Positions 56,347 to 64,000 of a stretch of DNA of 64,000 nucleotides are shown here, one piece after another. Each line of letters opens with the position of its first letter. Position 1 is the stretch's first letter. The position numbers were made by a program, and so were the translations under genes. Source of the stretch: CAG-452 sp045531335 (GTDB lineage Bacteria; Bacillota; Clostridia; TANB77; CAG-508); assembly GCA_045531335.1 (NCBI GenBank), contig JAZSDU010000034.1, positions 20,834 through 84,833 on the forward strand, written 5' to 3'. A model generated the notes under the pieces. That model did not search any database. It saw only the letters and a program-made list of their open reading frames with translations, and was not told the origin of the DNA.

Positions 56347-57579
56347 CTATATTTTTGAATATAATTTACCACTTTGTATCGCTGTGTCTACATTTACTGT
56401 AAAAAAAGCATTTTGATAATTATACAGCCAATCTGATTCTATCCAGTCATTCCAAGTAAGATAATTTTTTGTAACATAAGTACCAAAATTTTCAACATCT
56501 GATTTATATTCTTTAGAAGTTTTATATAAATATGAAGATATGCTTTGTTCTAAGTAAGAATTAGTATATTCTTGAATTGTAGTTAAGGTGTTTTTATCTG
56601 AATAATCTAAATTCTCATCTAATGATAAAATACTCGCATCAAGAGAAATGTTACATTCTATAAATGGAGTGCCATTTACAAGTTTTACTGATATATCAGG
56701 TGATTTATCTGCAGTTATATATAAACTTATTACAGATTCTTGATTATAGGGATTAGGTGCAGATATAGTAGCACTTTCAAATTCATCAAGAACAATAAGA
56801 TGAGATAAGCATTCCATACCACTTAATTCCCCAACTAATCTATCATTATAAAATACAGCTATTCCCATGTTCTCAATAACAGTTGCACTTTTTATAGGTG
56901 TTTCATCAGCTTTATAAGAGCCTGAAGTTTCATAAGGTTCTAAATTAGAATGAGTTTGATTAGTAGCATCAGTATTTATTCCACCTAATATTGCATGAGC
57001 TTGCGAGGTTGTGCTTAGCATATCTGAATAGAAATCTGCTAAAGTAACATTTTCAGTATAACCTGTATATTCACTAGAATTTAATGTGAATTCGTAATAT
57101 CTTGCAGAAACACTTTCTAGAGTAGGCTTGGAATTATCTAAATAATCAGAGGCTTTGCATCTACTAATAATTACATTGCAATCAGGCCTTAATTCTAAGT
57201 TATTAACAAGTGTATAAACATATTCTGAAACTCCTTCATAAGCAAGTTCTTCCGAAATAACAATAGCTTTACAGTGTGATAAATTTACCTTTTTGCTAAT
57301 ATAACTATTTATTAGAGCTATTCCAGAATCTATTGAGTTACAATCAACAGTGGTTACAGTAGATTCCTGGGATTGACTACTACCACCACCACTACTACTA
57401 GAAGAATTGCTTAAAATTGCAAATTGAAGGCTTAATCTAATTTTATCACTTTCACCCTTATCTATTCCAAGGGCTACAGCATAAGCCAAGGTTTCTAAAC
57501 CTTCAGCACTGTAACAACCAGTTAAAAAGATTAAACAAAATATCATTATAAGCAGTATAGCAATAAATTTTATTCTCAT
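56347..57579 (-). CDS. Ger(x)C-type germination receptor lipoprotein
   Basis: This 410-aa protein has a lipoprotein signal with lipobox LTGC (Cys-22), followed by the Ger(x)C start GLETLAYAVALGIDKGE and several segments of the family (LVNNLELRPDCNVIISRC, IENMGIAVFYNDRLVGELSG). GerC subunits sit on the outer face of the spore inner membrane and are needed for receptor stability. It overlaps the B subunit gene by four bases. Confidence 0.9.
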   Translation of the reverse strand: MRIKFIAILLIMIFCLIFLTGCYSAEGLETLAYAVALGIDKGESDKIRLSLQFAILSNSSSSSGGGSSQSQESTVTTVDCNSIDSGIALINSYISKKVNLSHCKAIVISEELAYEGVSEYVYTLVNNLELRPDCNVIISRCKASDYLDNSKPTLESVSARYYEFTLNSSEYTGYTENVTLADFYSDMLSTTSQAHAILGGINTDATNQTHSNLEPYETSGSYKADETPIKSATVIENMGIAVFYNDRLVGELSGMECLSHLIVLDEFESATISAPNPYNQESVISLYITADKSPDISVKLVNGTPFIECNISLDASILSLDENLDYSDKNTLTTIQEYTNSYLEQSISSYLYKTSKEYKSDVENFGTYVTKNYLTWNDWIESDWLYNYQNAFFTVNVDTAIQSGKLYSKI

Positions 57580-58670
57580 GTTAATTTCTCCTTTTTGAGT
57601 TTTAAATTTGCAAGTACTAGTATAATTAAACTTATTATAAACACTAATGCTATAACAAAATAGCGTAGTAATTCATTTTGTATAAATTTTATAGTAGAAA
57701 AATTTGCAAATGCTAGAGCCAAACTGAAAATTATTGCACATATACTATAAGCCATTTCTTTATGAGTTTTTAAATTTAGTAATTTTTTTAAAATTCTATT
57801 TGCAAATTCTATTGTAATAGATAAAAAAGAAAAGGCAGATAATATCCATATTAATATAAAAATTGCATCAACTCTTTGAAAAAATTTTCCAAATTCAATT
57901 AATCTTGTTAGTAAGTATATAGAAAGCATTTCATCTGTAAAAGCAATAAAAGGAAACATCATAATTAAGCATATAATACTAAGGAAAATATATATTGCTG
58001 AAATAATTATTGAACTTAAGGCTACTTTTTTAAAATCATCTGGATTTTTTAATAAAGGTATTAAAAAATATAGGTAAGCAAATGCGCTAAAGGTAAAAAT
58101 ATTATTAAGTCCAATCAAAAATGTTTCATTTGCACCAAAGCCAAGTATTGGAAAAATCCTTTGTGGTACAAAGTCTTTTGCTGTTGAGAATAAGATTATA
58201 AGCATACTAATCAAAACTATAGGAATAAAGATTAAATTAACACGGGAAATAGGTTTTATTCCAAGTCTTACTGCAAAAATAACTGGTATTAGAAAAAGTA
58301 TTAGTAGAAAAGTAAGAGGACTTTTTTCAAAATATATTAATTTTAAGCTATTTGTGAGATATCTTAAAATTACTGATGATATAAATATAAAGAATAATAT
58401 ATAAAGTATTCCAACAATAGTTTTTAGTATTTTTTTTCCTAAGTATTCAGAAATATCAACAATATCATGAGCAGGGAAAGGTTTAAATAATTTACTTATT
58501 AATAAACAGAATAAAATTGCGACTATGCTTATAATAATTACATTAATCCACGCAGAAGAACCAGTGTTTACAATAACAATGTTTGATAAATTTAAAAATA
58601 TTTGATTCATACTAATCATAACTATTAATGCAATAGCTTCAAATTTACCTATTTTTTGTAAAACATTCAT
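57576..58670 (-). CDS. GerB-type germination receptor permease subunit
   Basis: This 364-aa protein has about ten hydrophobic segments and the GerAB/spore permease pattern of the amino acid-polyamine transporter superfamily (residues 1-30, then VILRYLTNSLKLIYFEKSP near residue 100). It is thought to bind the germinant. The start lies two bases from the end of the A subunit gene and is preceded by AAAGGAAA. Confidence 0.9.
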   Translation of the reverse strand: MNVLQKIGKFEAIALIVMISMNQIFLNLSNIVIVNTGSSAWINVIIISIVAILFCLLISKLFKPFPAHDIVDISEYLGKKILKTIVGILYILFFIFISSVILRYLTNSLKLIYFEKSPLTFLLILFLIPVIFAVRLGIKPISRVNLIFIPIVLISMLIILFSTAKDFVPQRIFPILGFGANETFLIGLNNIFTFSAFAYLYFLIPLLKNPDDFKKVALSSIIISAIYIFLSIICLIMMFPFIAFTDEMLSIYLLTRLIEFGKFFQRVDAIFILIWILSAFSFLSITIEFANRILKKLLNLKTHKEMAYSICAIIFSLALAFANFSTIKFIQNELLRYFVIALVFIISLIILVLANLKLKKEKLT

Positions 58671-58671
58671 A

Positions 58672-60376
58672 TTATTTATTTCCTTTCATAAATTTCCAGT
58701 TCATACTTATTTTTCCTTGTGATCTAGAATGTTTAGTATTTAAAAAATCTGCTCTTTTTTCTCTACGCCACATAGGCGGTATAAAATAAGAGGCATCCGA
58801 AGTCATATTAGTTACAGGTATATATGGTGATAAATAAGATACACCAAATGATTTTGTATTTGAAAGTAAAATTGCTTGTATAAATAAGCCTATACCTATT
58901 CCTAAGAAACCAGCTATATATCCTAGAATAATATATAAGAATCTATAAATTCTTAAAGTAAATCCAAGTGAAAAGTCGGGTATTGCAAAAGAACATATAG
59001 CAGTAATAGCTACAATTATTATTAAAATAGGGCTAACTAGATTTGCACTAACTGCTGCTTCACCGCAAGATTAATGCACCAACAATTCCTATTGTAGGTC
59101 CAATTGGAGTAGGAACACGAAGCCCTGCTTCTCTTATTAACTCAAATGAGATTTCCATTAATAAAATTTCAAATATAACAGGGAAGGGAACAGTATTTCT
59201 TGATGCTGCTATGGTAAATAGTAATTCGGTAGGAAGGAGTTCGGTATGATAATTACTTATTGCAACATATAATCCAGGCAAAAATAAAGTAATTAAAAAT
59301 GCAATAATTCTAACAAATTTTAAAAGATTAGAATACTGATATTTTAAGTTGACATCTTCAGGAGAAGATAAAAAATCTATAAAAACTCCAGGCATAATAA
59401 GGGCATAAGGGCTTCCGTTTACTAACACTACAACTCTTCCTTCTAATAAGTGATTAGCTGATTTATCTGGTCTTTCAGAAGCAATTAGCTGAGGAAACAT
59501 TGAGTTATTATCCTGAATTAATTGTTCTAATTGACCAGAAGATATAATATTATCCACATTTAAGTTGTTTATCCTATATTTAACTTCAGCAACTAAGTCA
59601 TTATTAGCTATATCTTTTATATAGCAAATAGCAACTTTAGTTTTACTTACTTTCCCGACTGATGTACTTTCAATAATTAAGTTCTCGTTATTTATTAATC
59701 TTCTAATCATAGAAGTATTAGTTCTTAATTTTTCAACAAATGATTCCTGAGAACCTCTAACAACAATTTCATTTTTAGGTTCTGAAATACTTCTGGATTC
59801 ATAACCTTTTACATCAACTACAAATCCTACTGAAAGTGTATCTATAAATAAGCCGCAATCTCCAAAATTTACTCTATCAAAAACATCTTTAAATTTTGTC
59901 ATCATTTTCATGTTGTTTTGAGGAATTAAACAATCATATATATAGTCTTCTAAATTAAATTTTTTAACTCTTCTTACTGTAATATTATTTGTAACTACAG
60001 AAGGATTTTGAAATGATTTGTTTTTATCTTTAGACATGAGAGGTTTTAATATAAAATCATTAATGCTATTTGAGTTAATCATACCATCAATAAACAAAAG
60101 TAACGCATTATATTGTTTACCTTTAATATTTAATTTAAATTCTCTTAAAATAATGTCACTATTAATAAGAGTGTTATATTTTGATTTAATATAATCTATA
60201 TTTACACTTAAACTAGAATATATAGTTTCTTCATCACTTTTATCAGGAAGAGGTTCGTTATATATACTTTCATTAGTGGCATTTTCTGGTCCACTTTCTG
60301 GAATGCTAAATTCATAATTGTTTTGAGGTTCTTTATATAAAAATAGGGTAGATAAGATATTTTTTAAATTTTTCAT
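58672..60376 (-). CDS. GerA-type germination receptor subunit A, read with a +1 shift
   Basis: The joined product is 567 aa, slightly longer than the typical A subunit. The N-terminal soluble domain contains LLFIDGMINS and DCGLFIDTLSVG; the membrane domain begins near residue 330 (PGVFIDFLSSPEDV) and includes PTPIGPTIGIVGALIL. The shift at 59063 restores GALIL-GEAAVSANLVSP and the last 130 residues. The start chosen is the ATG after AAGGAG; an in-frame TTG upstream overlaps the site. These proteins form the ion channel that responds to germinants. Confidence 0.88.
59063..59065 (-). other. +1 frameshift site in gerA
   Basis: In-frame TTG CGG TGA on the minus strand. Skipping the C reads GGT GAA and gives GALIL-G-EAAV, a conserved GerA membrane motif. 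The unshifted frame meets TGA immediately. Confidence 0.9.
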
Positions 60377-60454
60377 AAAAACTCCTTTTTTCAATTACAT
60401 TTTTTCCAATAAACAATAAAATTATGTATTTAATGAAATTTTATCAAAAAACAG

Positions 60455-60482
60455 TTGTAAAATAATGAATACGTGATATAAT
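60455..60482 (+). promoter_or_regulatory. Sigma-A-type promoter of the ctsR operon
   Basis: TTGTAA and TATAAT with a 16-base spacer, directly upstream of the CtsR operator. Confidence 0.65.
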
Positions 60483-60488
60483 ACTAAT

Positions 60489-60511
60489 AGTCAAAGAAAG
60501 TCAAAGTCAAA
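60489..60511 (+). promoter_or_regulatory. CtsR operator (tandem heptads)
   Basis: AGTCAAA GAA AGTCAAA matches the CtsR consensus of two heptads (RGTCAAA NAN RGTCAAA), with a third overlapping AGTCAAA. It lies just past the -10 box, so CtsR would block initiation of its own operon until heat or stress inactivates it. Confidence 0.9.
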
Positions 60512-60530
60512 AAAGGAGATGTAATAAGAG

Positions 60531-60981
60531 ATGAAAATAACAGATGTAATAGAAGAATTTATTAAAGAATTATTTGATGAGGAACAAGAATATATAGAAA
60601 TACAAAGAAATGAACTTGCAGAAAGATTTAATTGTGTACCATCTCAAATAAACTATGTAATATCAACAAGATTTAGACCATCGCAAGGATACTACGTAGA
60701 AAGTAAACGAGGCGGTCGGAGGACATATTAGAATAAAAAAAATAAATGTAACTAAAAGTAATTATTTAATGCATATAATAACAAGTATGGGAGATAAAAT
60801 AACATCTAATGAAGTAGATATATTTATAAGCAATTTTTTATCATATGGAATTATAAATAAAACTGAAGCGAAACTATTAAAAGTTGCAACAAGTGATAAT
60901 GTTCTTATTGTTCCTTTAGAATACAAAGATATTCTAAGAGCAAGTATATTTAAAAATATGATTTTAAATTTAATTGAGTGA
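60531..60981 (+). CDS. ctsR: Heat-shock transcriptional repressor CtsR, read with a +1 shift
   Basis: The joined product is 149 aa. The N-terminal winged helix begins MKITDVIEEFIKELF and carries LAERFNCVPSQINYVISTRF and GYYVESKRGGGGHIRIKKI, the Gly-rich wing loop and its arginine. The shift at 60717 falls within that loop. The C-terminal dimer domain contains DKITSNEVDIFI. An operator lies upstream. Without the shift the protein stops after 66 residues (60731). Confidence 0.92.
60717..60719 (+). other. +1 frameshift site in ctsR
   Basis: In-frame GGT CGG AGG. Skipping the C reads GGA and gives SKRGG-G-GHIRI, the heat-sensing glycine-rich wing. The unshifted frame stops at 60731. Confidence 0.9.
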
Positions 60982-60983
60982 TT

Positions 60984-61022
60984 GGGGACAGTCCCTATGC
61001 GACATTTTGTCGCATTTGGGAC
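60984..61022. repeat. GGGACAG-family repeat between ctsR and mcsA
   Basis: GGGGACAGTCCC, then the perfect palindrome TGCGACATTTTGTCGCA, then TTGGGACA. It occupies the ctsR-mcsA gap. Confidence 0.7.
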
Positions 61023-61060
61023 ATATCTTTAAAAATAATTTTATAAGGAGTTGATAGTTT

Positions 61061-61630
61061 ATGCTATGTCAAAAGTGTAATAAAAATGAAGCGAATGTAA
61101 AATATACAGAAATTATAAATGGTGAGAAAAAACAAATGATGCTATGTGAAGAATGTAGCCACGAGTTAGGATTAGATAATATGAATTTTAATATGCCAAT
61201 TGATTTTTCTAGCTTTTTTGGAGGATTATTAGGAGAAGACGAGTATAATTCACCGGAATTTATGCCATTATTTCAAACAGTGAAAGAATTAAAATGTAGC
61301 AATTGTAATATGACATATGATGATTTTATAAATCAAGGAAAACTTGGCTGTGAAGAATGTTACAATGTCTTTTCAAATAAAATAGATAGCATTTTAAAAA
61401 GAATACATGGAGATAATAAACATTTAGGTAGAAAATCTGTAGGGTCAGGCAATGCATCTGCCAAAAAAGAAAAAAATGTAGGGGCGGCTATTAGCCGTCC
61501 GCAAAAAGAAACGACACAAGAAAACAAATTAGAGCAGTTACAAAAGGATTTAAAAAAAGCAATTGCAGAAGAAAGATATGAAGACGCAGCAAAAATAAGA
61601 GATGAAATTAAATCACTAGATAAAAAATAA
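61061..61630 (+). CDS. mcsA: McsA, zinc-finger partner of the McsB arginine kinase
   Basis: This 189-aa protein has four CxxC pairs (CQKC, CEEC, CSNC, CEEC) binding zinc and a C-terminal UVR motif (KKAIAEERYEDAAKIRDEI) after residue 165. McsA activates McsB in the CtsR/ClpC stress pathway. A half copy of the TGTAGGGG repeat (61477-61502) lies in frame in the linker and encodes most of VGAAISRPQK; no stop is introduced. AAGGAG site present. Confidence 0.92.
   Translation: MLCQKCNKNEANVKYTEIINGEKKQMMLCEECSHELGLDNMNFNMPIDFSSFFGGLLGEDEYNSPEFMPLFQTVKELKCSNCNMTYDDFINQGKLGCEECYNVFSNKIDSILKRIHGDNKHLGRKSVGSGNASAKKEKNVGAAISRPQKETTQENKLEQLQKDLKKAIAEERYEDAAKIRDEIKSLDKK
61477..61502. repeat. TGTAGGGG-core repeat, half form, inside the mcsA coding region
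   Basis: TGTAGGGGCGGCTATTAGCC and GTCCGC form one hairpin. The flanking CDS is uninterrupted, so the insertion added residues only to the variable linker between the zinc domain and UVR motif. Confidence 0.8.
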
Positions 61631-61639
61631 TGCAAACCA

Positions 61640-61665
61640 TGTAGGGGCAGCAATCTGCCGTACGC
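61640..61665. repeat. TGTAGGGG-core repeat, half form
   Basis: TGTAGGGGCAGCAATCTGCC then GTACGC, between mcsA and mcsB. Confidence 0.7.
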
Positions 61666-61703
61666 AAAATAAAGAAACAGATAGATTGAAAGGAGCATAT
61701 AAA

Positions 61704-62720
61704 ATGTTAAATTGGTATTTACAATCAGGTAATGAATCAGATGTGGTTTTTAGTACGAGAATAAGACTTGCAAGAAATATAAAAGGTTTTCCTTTTGTTA
61801 ATAGATATACAAAAAAAGAAGCCTTAAAAATAATTGAACTTATGGAAAATGCAATTAATAACTTAGGGTATGGATTAAAACTAATTAAACTTAAAGATTT
61901 AGATGATATTACAAAACTTAGTTTAGTTGAAAAACATCTAATAAGTCCAGAATTTGCATATAATAAAGATGAAATTGGAGCAATTGCAATAAATGATGAT
62001 GAAAATGTATGCATAATGATAAATGAAGAAGATCATTTAAGAATTCAAGTTTTATCAGCTGGATTAGAACTTGAAAATTCTCTTAATTTAGCAATTGAAA
62101 TTGATAAAAAATTAGAGCAACTTATACCATATTCATATAATGATAAATATGGATTTTTAACAAGTTGTCCTACAAATGTAGGAACAGGATTGAGGGCATC
62201 AATAATGGTACATTTACCTGCACTTAGTAAAACAAGGAATATTAGGAAAGTACTAGAAGCAGTAAATAGTTTTGATATGAATATTAGAGGAATATATGGA
62301 GAAGGCAGCAAAGCGAAAGGAGACATTTATCAAATATCTAATAAACAATCACTTGGAATTCCAGAAGAAGAAATAATTAAGAACCTAAAAGTTATAACAG
62401 ATAAAGTAATTGAACAAGAAAAACTAGCAAGAAAAATACTTAGTAAAAAAGAAATTGAATTAGAGGATAAAGTATATAGAGCGTTTGGAACTATTTCTAA
62501 CGCAAGAAAACTTTCATCAGAAGAGTGTAATAATTTATTATCAGATGTAAAACTCGGAACAGATATGGGTATAATTAAAGAAATGAATGATTTAAAAGTT
62601 AAGAAACTAGAAGTTTTTACAAAACCAGCAAATCTTCAAAAATATGTAGGACAAACATTACAAGCATATGACAGAGATATAAAAAGAGCAGAGATTGTAA
62701 AACAGATAATAAATGAATAA
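61704..62720 (+). CDS. mcsB: McsB protein-arginine kinase
   Basis: This 338-aa enzyme phosphorylates arginines on proteins, marking them for ClpCP. It is related to phosphagen kinases: STRIRLARNIKGFPF near residue 18, GYGLKLIKL, the substrate and catalytic region NEEDHLRIQVLSAGLELE near residue 110, TSCPTNVGTGLRASIMVHLP near residue 155 and RGIYGEGSKAKGDIYQISN near residue 197. Length is typical. The start follows AAAGGAG; an in-frame ATG upstream overlaps the site. Confidence 0.95.
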   Translation: MLNWYLQSGNESDVVFSTRIRLARNIKGFPFVNRYTKKEALKIIELMENAINNLGYGLKLIKLKDLDDITKLSLVEKHLISPEFAYNKDEIGAIAINDDENVCIMINEEDHLRIQVLSAGLELENSLNLAIEIDKKLEQLIPYSYNDKYGFLTSCPTNVGTGLRASIMVHLPALSKTRNIRKVLEAVNSFDMNIRGIYGEGSKAKGDIYQISNKQSLGIPEEEIIKNLKVITDKVIEQEKLARKILSKKEIELEDKVYRAFGTISNARKLSSEECNNLLSDVKLGTDMGIIKEMNDLKVKKLEVFTKPANLQKYVGQTLQAYDRDIKRAEIVKQIINE

Positions 62721-62752
62721 TGACAATTTACAATTAGAAAGGAGATATTAAT

Positions 62753-63743
62753 ATGACATATAAATTCACAGCAAGAGCTGAAAAGGCTCTTGAAATCTCA
62801 AATCAAATAGCAATAGAGCTAGGGCATAATTATATAGGGACTGAACATTTATTATATGGTTTAGTAAAAGAAGGGTCAGGAATTGCAAATAAAGTTTTAG
62901 ATAATCAAAATGTTACATCAGAAGCAATCCTTGAAAAGATAGAAGAATTAATTGGAAGTAGTGAGATTAGAAGTAATCAAACAGTGGGATTTACTCCTAG
63001 AACAAAACGCGTAATAGAAAATGCTTTTATGGAAGCACGAAAATTAGGTTCAGATTATATTGGGACAGAACATTTATTAATAGGTATTATGAGAGAAGCT
63101 GATAGTATTGCTGTAAGAATAATGCTTGATTTAAATGTTAATCCTCAAAAATTATATAATGAAATTGTTAAAGTAATAAATGAGTATGATGCAAGTGAAG
63201 AAACTAGTAAATCTACATCTAAACCAAATAGCTATAATTCAACACCAACACTTAATCAGTTTGGAAGTGATTTAACAAAAGTTGCAAAAGAAGGAAAACT
63301 TGATCCAGTAATAGGTAGAAAAAATGAAATTGAAAGAATTATACAAATATTATCAAGAAGAACTAAAAATAATCCATGTTTAATTGGAGAACCAGGAGTA
63401 GGAAAAACCGCAGTTGTTGAAGGTTTAGCACAAAAAATAGTTGAAGGGAATGTTCCTGAAACATTAAAAGAAAAACGTGTTGTAACATTAGATATTTCCG
63501 GAATGGTAGCAGGTGCAAAATATAGAGGAGATTTTGAAGAAAGAATTAAGAAAGCATTAAAAGAAGTAAAAAAAGCAGGAGATATTATTTTATTTATAGA
63601 TGAAATTCACACAATAGTAGGAGCAGGTGCAGCAGAAGGTGCGGTAGATGCTGCAAATATTTTAAAACCACTTTTAGCCAGATCTGAAATACAAATTATA
63701 GGTGCAACTACCTTAAATGAGTATAAAAAATATATAGAAAAGG
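62753..63743 (+). CDS. clpC: ClpC ATPase, truncated by a junction with greA-like sequence
   Basis: About 330 residues of ClpC remain: the two Clp N repeats (residues 1-150; IGTEHLLYGL and its second copy), then the first AAA domain with Walker A GEPGVGKTA near residue 217 and Walker B ILFIDEIHTI near residue 283. The sequence stops matching after ATTLNEYKKYIEK, where relatives continue DAALERRF. From there it enters a greA sequence in the same frame. ClpC is the chaperone of ClpCP and is the fourth gene of the operon. Confidence 0.88.
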
Positions 63744-63754
63744 TGGTTTTTAAA

Positions 63755-64000
63755 ATGGCAAAAACTATTAAAGTTACCGAAGACGGATTGGCAAAACTTA
63801 AAGAGGAATTAGAAAACCTCAAAACTCAAGGCAGAGCGGATATTGCTGAAAAAATTAAAGTTGCTCGCGGTTATGGCGACCTTTCGGAAAACAGCGAATA
63901 TGACGAAGCTAAAAACGAACAGGCTAAAATAGAAGCCCGTATCGCCGAAATTGAGGTTATGCTTAAAAATGTTGAAATTATAGAGGATGTACAAGGTGAT
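63755..64000 (+). CDS. greA: Transcription elongation factor GreA (partial, runs off the window)
   Basis: 82 residues are visible: MAKTIKVTEDGLAKLKEELE and the conserved DLSENSEYDEAKNEQAKIEARI coiled coil. GreA rescues backtracked RNA polymerase. An AGGTGG site precedes it. Codon use differs from the rest of the window (CGC, CGT, GCC, ATC, GAC), so the piece seems to derive from another genome or locus. Confidence 0.85.
   Translation, partial: MAKTIKVTEDGLAKLKEELENLKTQGRADIAEKIKVARGYGDLSENSEYDEAKNEQAKIEARIAEIEVMLKNVEIIEDVQGD

Noticed and set aside
7854..60719. Treating the 15 frame breaks as random sequencing or assembly errors
   Set aside because: Random indels would vary in base, motif and codon phase. 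All are an extra C directly before an in-frame GGA/GGT, and no other frame break of a different kind is seen in the window. A systematic base-calling error remains possible and needs independent reads.
7854..60719. Simple reassignment of CGG to another amino acid without frame change
   Set aside because: Reading through CGG in frame gives stops within a few codons and non-homologous sequence at every native site; only the +1 frame continues the protein.
1915..61665. A CRISPR array made of the TGTAGGGG palindromes
   Set aside because: Copies are scattered over 60 kb between different genes, not tandem with regular spacers, and no cas genes are present.

Overview
The window is very AT-rich, uses AGA for nearly all arginines, and carries many endospore genes: yqfC/yqfD, pdaA, spoIVB, bofA, an alpha/beta SASP, a GerA-type receptor operon, and the ctsR-mcsA-mcsB-clpC operon. 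This points to a spore-forming, low-GC Clostridia member, probably an uncultured gut lineage; I cannot name the species. No tRNA, rRNA, CRISPR array or prophage is visible.

Layout. 1-2.3 kb: gatB and rpsT. 2.3-8.1 kb: an ncRNA candidate, an HD hydrolase, yaaL-bofA, hpt, uvrC, a methyltransferase. 8.2-11.2 kb: an agr peptide quorum-sensing locus with agrBD and agrCA convergent. 11.4-20 kb: pdaA, yqfC-yqfD, ybeY, yerB, era-yqzL-recO, hpf, SASP. 21-34 kb: a Tad-like pilus/secretion locus (CpaB-like, two ParA/TadZ-like ATPases, TadA, a TadB/TadC-like protein, six small pilin-like proteins, one large TadG-like protein). 34-36 kb: a REP-associated transposase inserted at spoIVB. 36-53 kb: housekeeping and envelope genes (asnB, folD, dprA, PBP1A, cysS, dCMP deaminase, FemX, alr, ftsH). 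53-60 kb: a pseudouridine synthase, an MFS protein, secG, germination receptor genes. 60.5-64 kb: the class III heat-shock operon behind a CtsR box; its clpC breaks into a greA-like sequence of different composition at the window's end.

The most striking feature is a recurrent +1 reading-frame change. Twelve otherwise intact genes are each split by one or two shifts, 15 sites in all. Every site has the same form: an in-frame CGG codon, where skipping the C makes the next codon GGA or GGT (Gly) and restores the conserved protein. In-frame CGG occurs nowhere else in the native genes; the only other case is codon 4 of one atypical gene (YhhN family). The simplest reading is that CGG is not an arginine codon here and CGGN is decoded as glycine with a +1 shift, either by a quadruplet-reading tRNA-Gly or by slippage at an unassigned codon. 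A systematic sequence error is the main alternative, but it does not explain why all sites share one codon phase.

Two dispersed repeat families sit between, and once inside, genes. One has a GC-rich core beginning TGTAGGGG and behaves like a MITE; the other is built on GGGACAG palindromes and also surrounds the transposase.
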